A stretch of DNA of 64,000 bases, taken from the NCBI RefSeq assembly GCF_002891295.1, contig NZ_LGUI01000001.1, positions 124,001-188,000 on the forward strand. Reading direction: 5' to 3'. This document shows, piece after piece, positions 1 through 13,172 of this stretch. The notes under the pieces were generated by a model. The model saw only the letters and a program-made list of their open reading frames with translations. It searched no databases and had not been told where the DNA came from. A program made the translations under genes and the position numbers. The stretch is from Streptomyces eurocidicus (lineage in GTDB: Bacteria; Actinomycetota; Actinomycetes; Streptomycetales; Streptomycetaceae). Every line of letters starts with the position of its first letter. Positions within the stretch are counted from its first letter, which is position 1.

Positions 1-11
1 ACGACTGACGC

Positions 12-48
12 GTCCCGGACGGGCCGAGGGTCTCGGCCCGTCCGGGAC
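12..48 (-). terminator. Hairpin terminator after gltD
   Basis: A perfect 17-bp inverted repeat (arms 12-28 and 32-48) with a 3-nt loop lies 70 nt past the gltD stop. It has no strong U-tract, as is usual for Streptomyces terminators. It probably ends the gltB-gltD transcript. Confidence 0.7.
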
Positions 49-117
49 GGGGAGTGCCGCGACGCCCGTCTCCGGTCGGGGAAGGGCGGGCGCCGCGTGT
101 TCAGGGGGTGCCGGGTC

Positions 118-1570
<1,453 letters not shown>

Positions 1571-1578
<8 letters not shown>

Positions 1579-4500
1579 GAGTCGCCGCCTCCATCATCTT
1601 CTCGTGGGTCTCCTTCTCGGAGAGACCCGCTCGCTCGGCGGCGTCCTTGGCGGCGAGCACTGCCTTGTAGGTGGCCGGGACGACCTTGCGGAAGCGGTCG
1701 GCCGCCGCGTCCCAGTCGGCGAGGAGGCGGGCCGCGACGGTGGAGGCGGTCTCCTCGTGGTGGCGGCGCACGACGTCGTGCAGCCACCGCCGGTCGTCGG
1801 CGTCGAGGGTGTCGACGGCGGCGGCCAGCTCCTTGTTGACGTTGTCGGGGTCGAGGTCGATCACATAGGCGACGCCGCCGGACATGCCGGCCGCGAAGTT
1901 GCGGCCGGTCTCGCCGAGGACGACGGCGCGGCCGCCCGTCATGTACTCGCAGCCGTGGTCGCCGACGCCCTCGGAGACGACGGTGGCGCCGGAGTTGCGG
2001 ACGCAGAACCGCTCGCCGACCCGGCCCCGGAGGAAGAGCTCGCCGCCGGTGGCACCGTAGGCGAGGGTGTTGCCGGCGATGACGGAGTACTCCGCGAGGT
2101 GGTCGGCGCCGCGGTCGGGGCGGACGACGATCCGGCCGCCGGAGAGGCCCTTGCCGACGTAGTCGTTGGCGTCGCCCTCCAGGCGCAGGGTGACGCCGCG
2201 GGGCAGGAAGGCGCCGAAGGACTGGCCGGCGGAGCCGGTGAAGGTGATGTCGACGGTGTCGTCGGGCAGTCCGGCACCGCCGAACTGCCGGGTGACCCGG
2301 TGGCCGAGCATGGTGCCGACGGTGCGGTTGATGTTGCGGATGGGCACCTGGGCGCGGACGGGGCGGGCGTCCTCGGCCGAGGCCACGGCGAGGGCGTCGG
2401 CGGCGAGCTCGATGAGCTCGTTGTCGAGGGCCTTGGCCAGACCGTGGTCCTGCTCGGTGACACGGTGCCGGACGGCGCCCTCGGGCAGCTCGGGGACGTG
2501 CAGCAGCGGTGCCAGGTCCAGGCCCTGGGCCTTCCAGTGGCTGACGGCCCGGCCGGTGTCGAGGAGCTCGGCGTGGCCGACGGCCTCCTCCAGGGTGCGG
2601 AAGCCCAGCTCGGCGAGGAGCTCGCGGACCTCCTCGGCGATGAACTCGAAGAAGTTGACGATGAATTCGGCCTTGCCGGAGAACCGCTCGCGGAGCACGG
2701 GGTTCTGGGTGGCGATGCCGACGGGGCAGGTGTCGAGGTGGCAGACGCGCATCATGACGCAGCCGGAGACGACCAGCGGCGCGGTGGCGAAGCCGAACTC
2801 CTCGGCGCCCAGGAGGGCGGCGACGACCACGTCACGGCCGGTCTTGAGCTGGCCGTCGGTCTGCACGACGATGCGGTCGCGCAGGCCGTTGAGCAGCAGG
2901 GTCTGCTGGGTCTCGGCGAGGCCGAGCTCCCAGGGGCCGCCCGCGTGCTTGAGGCTGGTCAGGGGCGAGGCGCCGGTGCCGCCGTCGTGGCCGGAGATCA
3001 GGACGACATCGGCGTGGGCCTTGGAGACGCCCGCCGCGACCGTGCCGACGCCGACCTCGGAGACCAGCTTCACATGGATGCGGGCCTCGGGGTTGGCGTT
3101 CTTGAGGTCGTGGATGAGCTGGGCGAGGTCCTCGATGGAGTAGATGTCGTGGTGCGGGGGCGGCGAGATGAGGCCGACGCCGGGGGTGGAGTGCCGGGTC
3201 TTCGCCACCCAGGGGTAGACCTTGTGGCCGGGCAGCTGGCCGCCTTCACCGGGCTTGGCGCCCTGGGCCATCTTGATCTGGATGTCGTCGGAGTGGACCA
3301 GGTACTCGCTGGTCACGCCGAAGCGGCCGGAGGCGACCTGCTTGATGCTGGAGCGGCGGGCCGGGTCGTGGAGCCGCTCGGGATCCTCGCCGCCCTCACC
3401 GGTGTTGGACTTGCCGCCCAGCTGGTTCATGGCGATGGCGAGGGTCTCGTGGGCCTCGCGGGAGATGGAGCCGTACGACATGGCGCCGGTGGAGAAGCGC
3501 TTGACGATCTCGCTGACGGGCTCGACCTCGTCCAGCGGGACGGCCGGGCGGTCGCCGGCCAGGGAGAAGAGGCCGCGCAGCGTCATCAGCCGCTCGGACT
3601 GCTCGTTCACGCGCCGGGTGTACTGCTTGAAGATGTCGTAGCGGCGGGCGCGGGTCGCGTGCTGGAGCCGGAAGACGGTGTCGGGGTCGAAGAGGTGCGG
3701 CTCGCCCTCGCGGCGCCACTGGTACTCGCCGCCGATGTCGAGGCGGCGGTGGCTGGCGGCGATGCCGGTGGCGGGGTACGCCTTGGCGTGCCGGGCGGCG
3801 ACCTCCTGGGCGACGACGTCCAGGCCGATGCCGCCGATCTTGGTGGCGGTGCCGTGGAAGTAGGTGTCGACGAAGTCGCCGGCCAGGCCGATGGCCTCGA
3901 AGACCTGGGCGCCGCGGTAGGAGGCGACGGTGGAGATGCCCATCTTGGACATGACCTTGAGGACGCCCTTGCCGAGGGCCTTGATGAGGTTCGCGATGGC
4001 GTCCTCGGGCCCGGTGTCCGGCAGGTCGCGGAAGTAGGTGCCGGCGCGGACGAGGTCCTCGACGGACTCCATCGCCAGGTACGGGTTGACGGCGGCGGCC
4101 CCGTAGCCGATCAGCAGGGCGATGTGGTGGACCTCGCGGACGTCGCCGGCCTCGACCAGCAGGCCCACCTGGGTGCGCTGCTTGGTGCGGATGAGGTGGT
4201 GGTGGACGGCCGAGGTGAGCAGCAGGGAGGGGATCGGGGCGTGCTCGGCGTCGGAGTGCCGGTCGGAGAGCACGATGAGGCGGGCGCCGCCCGCTATGGC
4301 GGCGTCGGCCTCGGCGCAGATCGCCTCCAGCCGGGCGGCGAGCGCCTCGCCGCCGCCGCTGACGCGGTAGAGGCCGGCGAGGGTGGCGGCCTTCAGTCCG
4401 GGCAGGTCGCCGTCGGCGTTGATGTGGATGAGCTTGGCGAGCTCGTCGTTGTCGATGACGGGGAAGGGCAGGGTGACGCTTCGGCAGGAGGCCGCGGTGG

Positions 4501-6154
4501 GGTCGAGGAGGTTGCGCGCGGGGCCCAGGGAGGAGATCAGCGAGGTGACGAGCTCCTCGCGGATGGCGTCCAGCGGCGGGTTGGTGACCTGCGCGAACAG
4601 CTGGGTGAAGTAGTCGAAGAGCAGCCGGGGGCGCTTGGAGAGGGCCGCGATCGGGGAGTCCGTGCCCATGGAGCCGATGGGCTCGGCGCCGGTCCTGGCC
4701 ATGGGGGCGAGGATGACGCGGAGCTCCTCCTCGGTGTAGCCGAAGGTCTGCTGGCGGCGGGTGACCGAGGCGTGGGTGTGCACGATGTGCTCGCGCTCGG
4801 GGAGGTCGGCGAGGTCGATCAGACCGGCCTCCAGCCAGTCCCCGTAGGGCTGTTCGGCGGCGAGCCGGGCCTTGATCTCGTCGTCCTCGATGATGCGGTG
4901 CGCGGCGGTGTCGACGAGGAACATCCGGCCGGGCTGGAGGCGGCCCTTGCGGACGACCTTGGCGGGGTCGATGTCGAGGACGCCGACCTCGGAGGAGAGG
5001 ACGACGAGGCCGTCGTCGGTGACCCAGTAGCGCCCGGGGCGCAGGCCGTTGCGGTCGAGGACGGCGCCGACGAGGGTGCCGTCGGTGAAGGTGACGCAGG
5101 CGGGTCCGTCCCAGGGCTCCATGAGGGTGGAGTGGTACTGGTAGAAGGCGCGCCGGGCCGGGTCCATGGAGGCGTGGTTCTCCCATGCCTCGGGGATCAT
5201 CATCAGGACGCTGTGCGGCAGGGAGCGCCCGCCGAGGTGGAGGAGCTCCAGGACCTCGTCGAAGGAGGCGGAGTCGGAGGCGTCGGGGGTGCAGACGGGG
5301 AAGGTCCGCGTGAGGTCGCCGTCGCCGCCGAACAGGTCGGAGGCCAGCTGGGATTCGCGGGCCCGCATCCAGTTGCGGTTGCCCTGGACGGTGTTGATCT
5401 CACCGTTGTGGGCGACGAACCGGTAGGGGTGGGCGAGCGGCCAGCTGGGGAAGGTGTTGGTGGAGAAGCGGGAGTGGACCAGGGCGATGGCGGTGGCGAA
5501 GCGCCGGTCGGAGAGGTCCGGGAAGAAGGGCTCCAGCTGTCCGGTGGTGAGCATCCCCTTGTAGACGAGGGTGCGGGCGGACAGGGAGGGGAAGTAGACG
5601 CCGGCCTCGCGCTCGGCGCGCTTGCGCAGCACGAACGCCTTGCGGTCGAGGGCGATGCCGCTCGGCACGGGCCCGTCCGCGGGGGCGCCGGCGACGAAGA
5701 GCTGGCGGAAGACGGGCATCGTGGCGCGGGCGCCGTTGCCGAGCAGGTCGGGGGTGACGGGGACATCGCGCCAGCCGAGGACGGTGAGCTCCTCCTCGGC
5801 CGCGATCGTCTCGATCCGCGAGACGGCGGCGTCCGCCGCGGCCTCCTCGGCGGGGAGGAAGGCGATGCCCACGGCATAGCCGCCGGCCTCGGGGAGGGCG
5901 AAGGGGACGCTTTCCCGCAGGAAGGCGTCCGGGACCTGGAGGAGGATGCCCGCACCGTCGCCCGAGTCGGGCTCGGAACCGGTGGCGCCGCGGTGTTCCA
6001 GATTCCGCAGAACGGTGAGGGCCTGCTCCACGAGCGCGTGGCTCGCCTCGCCGGTGAGGGTCGCGACAAAGCCGACGCCACAGGCGTCGTGCTCGTTCCG
6101 CGGGTCGTACATCCCCTGCTGGGCGGGGTGGGATGCGGCAAACAAGGGACGCAT
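1571..6154 (-). CDS. gltB: Glutamate synthase large subunit GltB
   Basis: About 1,527-residue amidotransferase/synthase. The class II glutaminase domain is at the N-terminus, and its catalytic Cys (HDACGVGF) is Cys25 from this start, exposed by propeptide removal. The central and FMN-binding synthase domains follow, with the 3Fe-4S motif [15 protein letters not shown] near residue 1130. A C-terminal GxGxG beta-helix closes the protein. I chose ATG 6154 because a GGGAGAG Shine-Dalgarno lies 5 nt ahead; ATGs at 6175 and 6184 are in frame but lack one. It forms an operon with gltD. Confidence 0.96.
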
Positions 6155-6444
6155 CGGCTCTCCCGTCGTCGTCATGGCAGTCATGGCATGTGCATGTGCC
6201 GAGGGACGACGTTGGCCCTCTGCGGAAAGAAAATTTGGTGCAGGTTACATGATGGGCCGCTTCTCGGAAAGCGGACGATTCAATCCAGCATGTGGACACT
6301 GCGGACGAGGTGGCGAACTCCGGAGGCCGAGGGATCACCCGGCCCGGCCGCGCCGGACACAGCGCAGAGCGGGCGGCGTTGCCCGCTGCGCTTCCGGATT
6401 GTGCCCGGTCGTCAAGGGCTTGAAACCGCGAGGTAACGCTGACG
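6155..6444 (-). promoter_or_regulatory. gltB upstream region, elements unresolved
   Basis: About 290 bp between gltB and the 3' end of the VIT gene. It is less G+C-rich near 6225-6300 than the surrounding genes, and the gltBD promoter should lie here. I found no convincing -35/-10 pair and only a weak GTAAC-type half-site around 6245, far short of a GlnR box. Confidence 0.35.
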
Positions 6445-6464
6445 TTATGCGGCTGCCCGCATAA
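6445..6464 (-). terminator. Short hairpin after VIT gene
   Basis: Inverted repeat TTATGCGG/CCGCATAA with a 4-nt loop, 3 nt beyond the VIT stop. The stem is only 8 bp, so it is a modest terminator candidate. Confidence 0.4.
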
Positions 6465-6467
6465 GCA

Positions 6468-7199
6468 TCACCCCAGAGCGGTGCCGAAGGCAATACCGAG
6501 GAGGTAAGTCACACCCGCGGCGGCTCCGCCGAGGAGCAGCTGACGCAGGCCGCTGTACCACCAGCTGCGCGCCGTCACCCGGGCCACGACGGCCCCGCAG
6601 GCGAAGAGCCCGGCCAGGGCGAGCAGGACGGCGGGCCAGAGCTGGGTGGCGCCCAGCAGATAGGGCAGCAGGGGCAGCAGGGCGCCCAGCGCGAAGGAGC
6701 CGAAGGACGAGACGGCGGCGACCGCCGGGGACGGCAGGTCGGAGGGGTCGATGCCGAGCTCCTCGCGGGCGTGGATCTCCAGCGCCTGCTCGGGGTCGCG
6801 GGACAGCTGCATGGCGACTTCCAGCGCCAGCTTCGGCTCGACGCCCCGCGACTCGTAGAGCGCGGCCAGCTCCGCCAGCTCGTCGGCGGGGTGCTTGCGC
6901 AGCTCACGGCGCTCCACCTCCAGCTCGGCCAGCACCAGCTCACGCTGCGAGGCGACGGAGGTGTACTCGCCGGCGGCCATGGAGAAGGCGCCGGCCGCGA
7001 GACCCGCGAGGCCGGCGATCACGATCGCCTCCGAGGAGGCGGCGCCGCCCGCGACGCCGGTCATCAGGGCGACGTTGGAGACCAGGCCGTCCATCGCGCC
7101 GAAGACCGCGGGCCGCAGCCAGCCGCCGTTCACGTCGCGGTGCGTGTGGTTGTCGCGATGCGCCACGTGCGGCGCCTCGACGGCGTCGAGGACAGACAT
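6468..7199 (-). CDS. VIT/Ccc1-type Fe2+/Mn2+ transporter
   Basis: 243-residue membrane protein of the vacuolar iron transporter (VIT1/Ccc1/nodulin-21) family, expected to move Fe2+ or Mn2+. Visible features are an N-terminal segment with several histidines, a first membrane region with FGAMDGLVSNVALMTG, a second with GLAAGAFSMAAGEYTSV, an acidic/basic cytoplasmic helical insert (about 85-150) and three C-terminal hydrophobic segments. The start at 7199 has CGGAG upstream. It appears monocistronic. The substrate is inferred from the family only. Confidence 0.88.
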   Translation of the reverse strand: MSVLDAVEAPHVAHRDNHTHRDVNGGWLRPAVFGAMDGLVSNVALMTGVAGGAASSEAIVIAGLAGLAAGAFSMAAGEYTSVASQRELVLAELEVERRELRKHPADELAELAALYESRGVEPKLALEVAMQLSRDPEQALEIHAREELGIDPSDLPSPAVAAVSSFGSFALGALLPLLPYLLGATQLWPAVLLALAGLFACGAVVARVTARSWWYSGLRQLLLGGAAAGVTYLLGIAFGTALG

Positions 7200-7362
7200 G
7201 TCTCCGGGTGCTCCCTTCCCCTCGGGAAGGGCCCGTCGCCCTCCCCGACAAATCGAAGGTACGCACGAACGGCCATGATCCGCTAGCAAGGAAGGCCGAA
7301 CTTACCTCTCTGACCTGCGGGTTTGCGGAGAGGCTCGGAAAATTCCCTGGTCGTTGCCGAGT

Positions 7363-7393
7363 CTGGTGCCGATCAGGTACCGATCGGCACCAG
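7363..7393 (-). terminator. Hairpin terminator after lgt
   Basis: Perfect 12-bp inverted repeat (7363-7374 and 7382-7393) with a 7-nt loop, starting 14 nt after the lgt stop. It separates lgt from the VIT gene downstream. Confidence 0.65.
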
Positions 7394-7407
7394 CCGTCGG
7401 GCGGCGG

Positions 7408-8271
7408 TCAGCCCTTCTTCGCGGGCTCCGGGGTCTTCCCGGCGTCCTCGACCGCGGCGGGCTCCACCACGGCCTCGCGGCCGGGGCGCCGCTTGGCGGA
7501 GATCAGCATGTAGACCACCGCGCCGATGAAGACCACGATCGACGTCCAGCCGTTGAGCCGCAGGCCCAGTACGTGGTGGGCGTCGTCCACCCGCAGATAC
7601 TCGAACCAGAAGCGGCCGACGGTGTACGCCGCCACATAGAGGGCGAAGGCCCGGCCGTGGCCGAGGGTGAAGCGGCGGTCCGCCCAGATCACAAGCGCCG
7701 CGATGGCCAGGCACCACAGCGATTCGTAGAGGAACGTCGGGTGGTACGTGCCGGCGACGCGGCCGATCGCGGGGTCGGCGTCGATTTTGAGGGCCCAGGG
7801 CAGGTCGGTGGCCTTGCCGTAGAGCTCCTGGTTGAACCAGTTCCCCCAGCGGCCGATGGCCTGGGCCACGGCGAGGCCGGGGGCGAGGGCGTCCGCCCAG
7901 GCCGGCAGCGGGATGCCACGGCGCCGGCAGCCGATCCAGGCGCCGACGGCACCCAGGGCGACGGCGCCCCAGATGCCCAGGCCGCCCTCCCAGATCTTGA
8001 AGGCGTTGACCCAGTCACGGCCCTCACCGAAATACAGCTCGTAGTCGGTGATCACGTGATAGAGCCGGCCGCCGACGAGCCCGAAGGGCACCGCCCACAC
8101 GGCGATGTCGGCGACCGTGCCCGCCCGGCCGCCCCGTGCGATCCAGCGTCGGTTGCCGATCCAGACGGCGACGAAGACGCCGATGATGATGCAGAAGGCG
8201 TAGCCGCGCAGCGGGACCGGTCCGAGATGGACCACCCCGGTCGACGGGCTGGGAATGTAAGCGATTTCCAT
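7408..8271 (-). CDS. lgt: Prolipoprotein diacylglyceryl transferase Lgt
   Basis: 287-residue integral membrane enzyme that moves diacylglycerol from phosphatidylglycerol to the lipobox Cys of prelipoproteins, the first step of lipoprotein maturation. The family signature GRWGNWFNQELYG is at residues 140-152, with further conserved segments PLRGYAF near 20 and GRFWFEYLR late in the protein. Seven or so hydrophobic segments are apparent. The charged C-terminal tail (Lys/Glu/Pro) is typical of actinobacterial Lgt. LspA, which acts next in the pathway, is also in this window (48171-48734). Confidence 0.96.
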   Translation of the reverse strand: MEIAYIPSPSTGVVHLGPVPLRGYAFCIIIGVFVAVWIGNRRWIARGGRAGTVADIAVWAVPFGLVGGRLYHVITDYELYFGEGRDWVNAFKIWEGGLGIWGAVALGAVGAWIGCRRRGIPLPAWADALAPGLAVAQAIGRWGNWFNQELYGKATDLPWALKIDADPAIGRVAGTYHPTFLYESLWCLAIAALVIWADRRFTLGHGRAFALYVAAYTVGRFWFEYLRVDDAHHVLGLRLNGWTSIVVFIGAVVYMLISAKRRPGREAVVEPAAVEDAGKTPEPAKKG

Positions 8272-8355
8272 GGCAGCTCCGACGCTACCCTGCCGGGCCG
8301 GGCACCCGGCAACCCACCCGGCACAACGGCTGCGTAACGCACCGGCGGGCCCGGC

Positions 8356-8379
8356 GCCCGGCCGCCCCGCCGGCCGGGC
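8356..8379 (-). terminator. Hairpin between DsbA-like gene and lgt
   Basis: 9-bp inverted repeat (8356-8364 and 8371-8379), loop 6 nt, beginning 12 nt after the DsbA-like stop. The surrounding G+C-rich sequence can form competing stems. Confidence 0.45.
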
Positions 8380-8391
8380 CTCGCGCCGGGC

Positions 8392-9174
8392 TCAGCCCTT
8401 GGCCTTGGCCGTGACCATCTCGCGCAGTTTGTCGGGGGTCAGCGGGTTGGCCTGGTCGCCGTAGACGTCCTTGCCGTTGAGCAGCACGGTGGGGGTGGCG
8501 TGGTAGGAGGACTTGCTGAACGCCTCGTGGGACTTCTTCACCCAGCTGTCGTGGGTGCCGTCCTCGACGCACTTGCGGAAGGCGGGGGTGTCCAGGCCGG
8601 GGATCCGGCCGGCCAGCTCGATCAGGCGGGACTTCTTGCCGTAGGCGTCGTCCGTCTCCTGCGGCTGGTTCTTGAAGAGCAGGTCGTGGTACGCGGCGAA
8701 CTTCCCGGCGTCCTGGGCGCACGCGGCGGCGTTGGCGGCGTTGAGGGAGCCGGAGCCGCGGAGGTTGCCGTCGATCAGGGTGACCAGGTGGTAGTCGGTC
8801 TTGAGCAGGCCCTTGGCCTCCAGGTCGCGGACGGTGTCGCGGAAGCCCATCTCGAACTGGCCGCAGCCGGGGCAGCGGAAGTCCTCGTAGACGGTCAGGG
8901 TGGACTTGGCGTCGGGCTTGCCGACCGGGATGGTCACGGTGTCCTTGCCGGTGGCGCCCTGCGGGGCGACCAGGGGGCCGGCCGTCTTCTTCTTGTCGTC
9001 CTTGCCGCCGCCGGCGACCAGGGCGGCGATCCCGGCCCCGGCGCCGAGGACGGCGACCACGACCACGGCGGCGATCAGGGTCCGCTTGCGCTTGGTGCGG
9101 CTCTCCTCCTGCCGGCGCTGTTCCTGCAGGCGCTCGCGGGCGCTGCGCTTTCCCTCAGAGTTCTTCTGGCTCAC
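8392..9174 (-). CDS. Membrane-anchored DsbA-like thioredoxin-fold protein
   Basis: 260-residue protein: basic cytoplasmic N-terminus with an Arg/Glu/Gln-rich helix (about 1-30), one membrane anchor (about 31-55), Lys-rich linker, then an extracytoplasmic DsbA/thioredoxin_4 domain. The active site is CPGC (Cys101, Cys104) in YEDFRCPGCGQFE; a cis-Pro loop TPTVLL follows. Two more cysteines (NAAACAQD and RKCVEDG) may form a structural or regulatory disulfide. GTG 9174 was chosen because the basic N-terminus matches its two paralogues at 38551 and 40213. A role in disulfide exchange of exported proteins is inferred from the fold. Confidence 0.88.
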   Translation of the reverse strand: MSQKNSEGKRSARERLQEQRRQEESRTKRKRTLIAAVVVVAVLGAGAGIAALVAGGGKDDKKKTAGPLVAPQGATGKDTVTIPVGKPDAKSTLTVYEDFRCPGCGQFEMGFRDTVRDLEAKGLLKTDYHLVTLIDGNLRGSGSLNAANAAACAQDAGKFAAYHDLLFKNQPQETDDAYGKKSRLIELAGRIPGLDTPAFRKCVEDGTHDSWVKKSHEAFSKSSYHATPTVLLNGKDVYGDQANPLTPDKLREMVTAKAKG

Positions 9175-9189
9175 GTCCCTGTACAACGA

Positions 9190-9218
9190 ACCGGGGGCGC
9201 GGCCTGCGCGCCCCCGGT
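9190..9218 (-). terminator. Hairpin terminator after trpA
   Basis: Perfect 12-bp inverted repeat (9190-9201 and 9207-9218) with a 5-nt loop, 21 nt past the trpA stop. It should end the trpC-trpM-trpB-trpA transcript. Confidence 0.7.
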
Positions 9219-9238
9219 CGTCGGTTCCATCAAAAGAG

Positions 9239-10050
9239 TTACGCGCGCTTGCGTACGCCCTGGGCGAGTTCACCCGCGAGGGCCCGGACCGCGGTCAGGC
9301 CCGCCTCCAGGTCGGGGGCCGCCAGCAGGCGCTTGACGAAGGCCGAGCCGACGATGACGCCGTCGGCGAACTGAGCGACCTCGGCCGCCTGCGCGGCGTC
9401 GGAGACGCCGAGGCCGACGCAGACGGGCAGCTCGGTCACGGCGCGGGTGCGGCGGACCAGCTCCTGCGCCTCGTGGCCGACGGACTCCCGGGTGCCGGTG
9501 ACGCCCATCAGGGAGGCGGCGTAGACGAAGCCGGTGCCCGCCGCGGTGATCCGGGCGAGCCGGTCGTCGCGGCTGCTCGGGGCGACCACGAACACCGTGG
9601 CCAGGCCGTGCTGTTCGGCGGCCTTGCGCCACACCTCGGACTCCTCGACCGGGAGGTCGGGGAGGATGCAGCCCGCTCCCCCGGCCTCGGCCAGGTCGGC
9701 GGCGAACCGCTCGACGCCATAGGCGTCCACGGGGTTCCAGTACGTCATGACCAGGACCGGGGCGCCCGTCGCGGCGTGCGCGTCGCGGACGGTGCGGAGC
9801 ACGTCGACGATCTTGACGCCGCCGCGCAGGGCGATGTCGTCGGCGGTCTGGATAACCGGGCCGTCGAGGACCGGGTCGCTGTGCGGCAGCCCGACCTCGA
9901 CGACGTCGCAGCCGCCTTCGAGCATCGCGGTGACGGCGCGGACGCCGTCGTCGACGGTCGGGAAGCCGGCCGGGAGGTAGCCCACGAGCGCGGCGCGGTT
10001 CTCGGCGCGGGCCGCGGCCAGGGTGCTGTTCAGCAGTTCGATGTTGCCGC

Positions 10051-10054
<4 letters not shown>
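9239..10054 (-). CDS. trpA: Tryptophan synthase alpha subunit TrpA
   Basis: 271-residue TIM barrel that cleaves indole-3-glycerol phosphate to indole and glyceraldehyde-3-phosphate. The catalytic acids Glu53 ([11 protein letters not shown]) and Asp60 are present, and loop 6 includes GVTGTRE. The ATG overlaps the trpB stop by 4 nt, fitting stoichiometric production of the alpha2beta2 complex. Confidence 0.97.
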
Positions 10055-11295
<1,241 letters not shown>

Positions 11296-11347
11296 GTGCG
11301 TACTCCTCGAAAGGCGTGACGGTGCGGTCTACGGAAAAAGCGGTGCC

Positions 11348-11536
11348 TCAGCGGCCCGCGGCGGTGACTGCGCCGCCGCGCCATCGCATTCCGTTGATCT
11401 GCCCCGGCTCACAGCCGATGTGGTAACGCACGCGCCGGCCGAGCACGCGGCGCGCGGGCGCGCGGCAGCCCCGGGGACGGCAGCCCCGGGCCAGGCGCGC
11501 GTAGGAGCCGCCGGCGGACGAACCGGCCGCGGGCAC
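11348..11536 (-). CDS. trpM: TrpM-type tryptophan biosynthesis modulator
   Basis: 62-codon basic ORF between trpC and trpB, the position of S. coelicolor trpM (SCO2038). The conserved core GCRPRGCRAPARR, HIGCEPGQINGMRWR matches my memory of that family. The protein is rich in Arg and Gly and has three cysteines and no membrane segment. TrpM is reported to modulate Trp metabolism in S. coelicolor; the biochemical mechanism is not evident from sequence. The N-terminus is uncertain: GTG 11536 is one choice, and a shorter form starting nearer the conserved core is possible. Confidence 0.8.
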   Translation of the reverse strand: MPAAGSSAGGSYARLARGCRPRGCRAPARRVLGRRVRYHIGCEPGQINGMRWRGGAVTAAGR

Positions 11537-11600
11537 GCCGGCGGGGCCGGGCGTCGGCCCGGCCCTGTGCGGCGGCTGCGGCTGTCGGCCATCCGGGACG

Positions 11601-12410
11601 TCAGCCCCGCCCGTGCCGCAGCGCCGGGTGCGCCCCGGCGGCGACCAGGTCGGCCACGGCGGCCTTGGGGTCGCGGCCGGTCACCAGGGACTCGCCGACC
11701 AGGACGGCGTCGGCGCCGTCGTTGGCGTAGGCGATGAGGTCGTGCGGGCCGCGCACGCCGGACTCGGCGATCTTGACGATGCCGTCCGGGATCTCGGGGG
11801 CGACGCGGGCGAAGGTGCCGCGGTCGACCTCAAGGGTCTTGAGGTTACGGGCGTTGACGCCGATGATCCGGGCGCCGGCGTCCACCGCGCGCTGGACCTC
11901 CTCCTCGTCGTGCACCTCGACGAGCGGGGTGAGGCCGATGGACTCGGCCCGCTCGATCAGGGAGACCAGGGCCTCCTGCTCCAGCGCGGCGACGATCAGC
12001 AGGACCAGGTCGGCCCCGTAGGCCCGCGCCTCCCACAGCTGGTAGGCCGTGACGATGAAGTCCTTGCGGAGGATCGGGATGTCGACCTTGGCGCGGACGG
12101 CCTCCAGGTCGGCGAGCGAGCCGCCGAAGCGGCGCTGCTCGGTCAGCACGCTGATGACGGCCGCGCCGCCCGCCTCGTAGTCCGCGGCGAGGCCGGCGGG
12201 GTCGGCGATCGCGGCGAGCGCGCCCTTGGAGGGGCTGGAGCGCTTCACCTCGCAGATGACGCTGACGCCCTCGCCGCGAAGGGCGGCGACGCCGTCCTTC
12301 GCCTGCGGGGCCTTGGCCGCCCGCTCCTTGAGCTCGTCGAGGCTGACGCGCGCCTGCCGCTCCGCGAGGTCGGCACGGACGCCCTCGATGATCTCGTCGA
12401 GCACACTCAC
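11601..12410 (-). CDS. trpC: Indole-3-glycerol phosphate synthase TrpC
   Basis: 269-residue TIM barrel that closes CdRP to indole-3-glycerol phosphate. Active-site signatures are [12 protein letters not shown] (Glu54, Lys56), LRKDFIV and VGVNARNL-type [11 protein letters not shown], followed by ESGVRG and the phosphate-binding GADAVLVGE. The start is GTG 12410 with a GAAGGGGG Shine-Dalgarno. A 190-nt space separates it from the trpB reading frame's start-side gene trpM plus leader, but all lie on one strand with no strong terminator between them. Confidence 0.96.
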   Translation of the reverse strand: MSVLDEIIEGVRADLAERQARVSLDELKERAAKAPQAKDGVAALRGEGVSVICEVKRSSPSKGALAAIADPAGLAADYEAGGAAVISVLTEQRRFGGSLADLEAVRAKVDIPILRKDFIVTAYQLWEARAYGADLVLLIVAALEQEALVSLIERAESIGLTPLVEVHDEEEVQRAVDAGARIIGVNARNLKTLEVDRGTFARVAPEIPDGIVKIAESGVRGPHDLIAYANDGADAVLVGESLVTGRDPKAAVADLVAAGAHPALRHGRG

Positions 12411-12635
12411 GCGAGCGGCCCCCTTCCGGACTCGGCTGGTCTGGGCTGGTGGGGCGGGAAACATCCTCACCAGGCACTGCGATGGTACTTGCCGGAGGGC
12501 GAAGGTTTCGCATCCGGTTGACGCGGGTCCCACTCCGTGGATGCCCAGTGGACGCCCCGGGAATGCACACGAGATCGATTGAATGATCGCCCGCGGGGCC
12601 GCCGGGTATGCGCGGCGGAGCCGCGGGCGGGCCCG

Positions 12636-13067
12636 CTAGGGGACGAGTGCCGAGCCGCACGGCAGGTTCCGTACGACCGTGAAGGCGAGGACGAGCCCGC
12701 CCAGCGCCCACCACTGGGCCGCCCTCGGGAACACCGGGATCCCGCCGGCGCCGCGCAGCACCCGGACCGTCCAGACGGCCCAGAGCAGGGCGAAGGCGGC
12801 GTAGCCGGCGACGGCGAGGGCGTTGGCGCCCACCGCGGCCGCCAGGTCGCCGTGACACAGCGCGTGCAGGCCGCGCAGCCCGCCGCAGCCGGGGCAGTAC
12901 AGGCCGGTGTACCGCAGCAGCGGGCAGGCGGGGTAGTGGCCCGGCCGGCCGGGGTCGACGGCGGCGACGTAGCCGGCGGCGACGGCGATGCCCGCCGCGA
13001 CGCCGAGCGGAGCGGTCAGGCGGCGCGCCACGGCCCGGGCGGGGGCACGGCCGGCGCTGTCGCTCAC
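12636..13067 (-). CDS. DUF2752 membrane protein
   Basis: 143-residue protein with two or three hydrophobic segments. The DUF2752 signature is visible as CPLLRYTGLYCPGCGGLRG, a cysteine-rich motif between the first two membrane segments, followed by LHALCHGD. The function of the family is unknown; the Cys pattern suggests metal or redox chemistry, which is only inference. The same gene stands between trpC and trpE in S. coelicolor. Confidence 0.85.
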   Translation of the reverse strand: MSDSAGRAPARAVARRLTAPLGVAAGIAVAAGYVAAVDPGRPGHYPACPLLRYTGLYCPGCGGLRGLHALCHGDLAAAVGANALAVAGYAAFALLWAVWTVRVLRGAGGIPVFPRAAQWWALGGLVLAFTVVRNLPCGSALVP

Positions 13068-13091
13068 GGCTCCCAGTCTCCGCCCGGCAGC

Positions 13092-13154
13092 GCGAAGGCG
13101 CGGCCGGGGACCCGGCGGATACCGCCGTACGGGTCCTCGGCCGCGCCTCTTCGC
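13092..13154 (-). terminator. Long imperfect hairpin after HGxxPAAW gene
   Basis: Outer arms at about 13092-13110 and 13134-13154 pair with a 2-nt bulge, and GGCGG/CCGCC forms a small stem inside. It begins about 18 nt past the stop of the small membrane gene on the minus strand and ends just before the DUF2752 start. Confidence 0.55.
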
Positions 13155-13172
13155 AACGAGCTCCGGGGGCGG

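Noticed and set aside
6225..6300. GlnR box upstream of gltB
   Set aside because: Only a GTAAC half-site is present with no properly spaced GAAAC partner.
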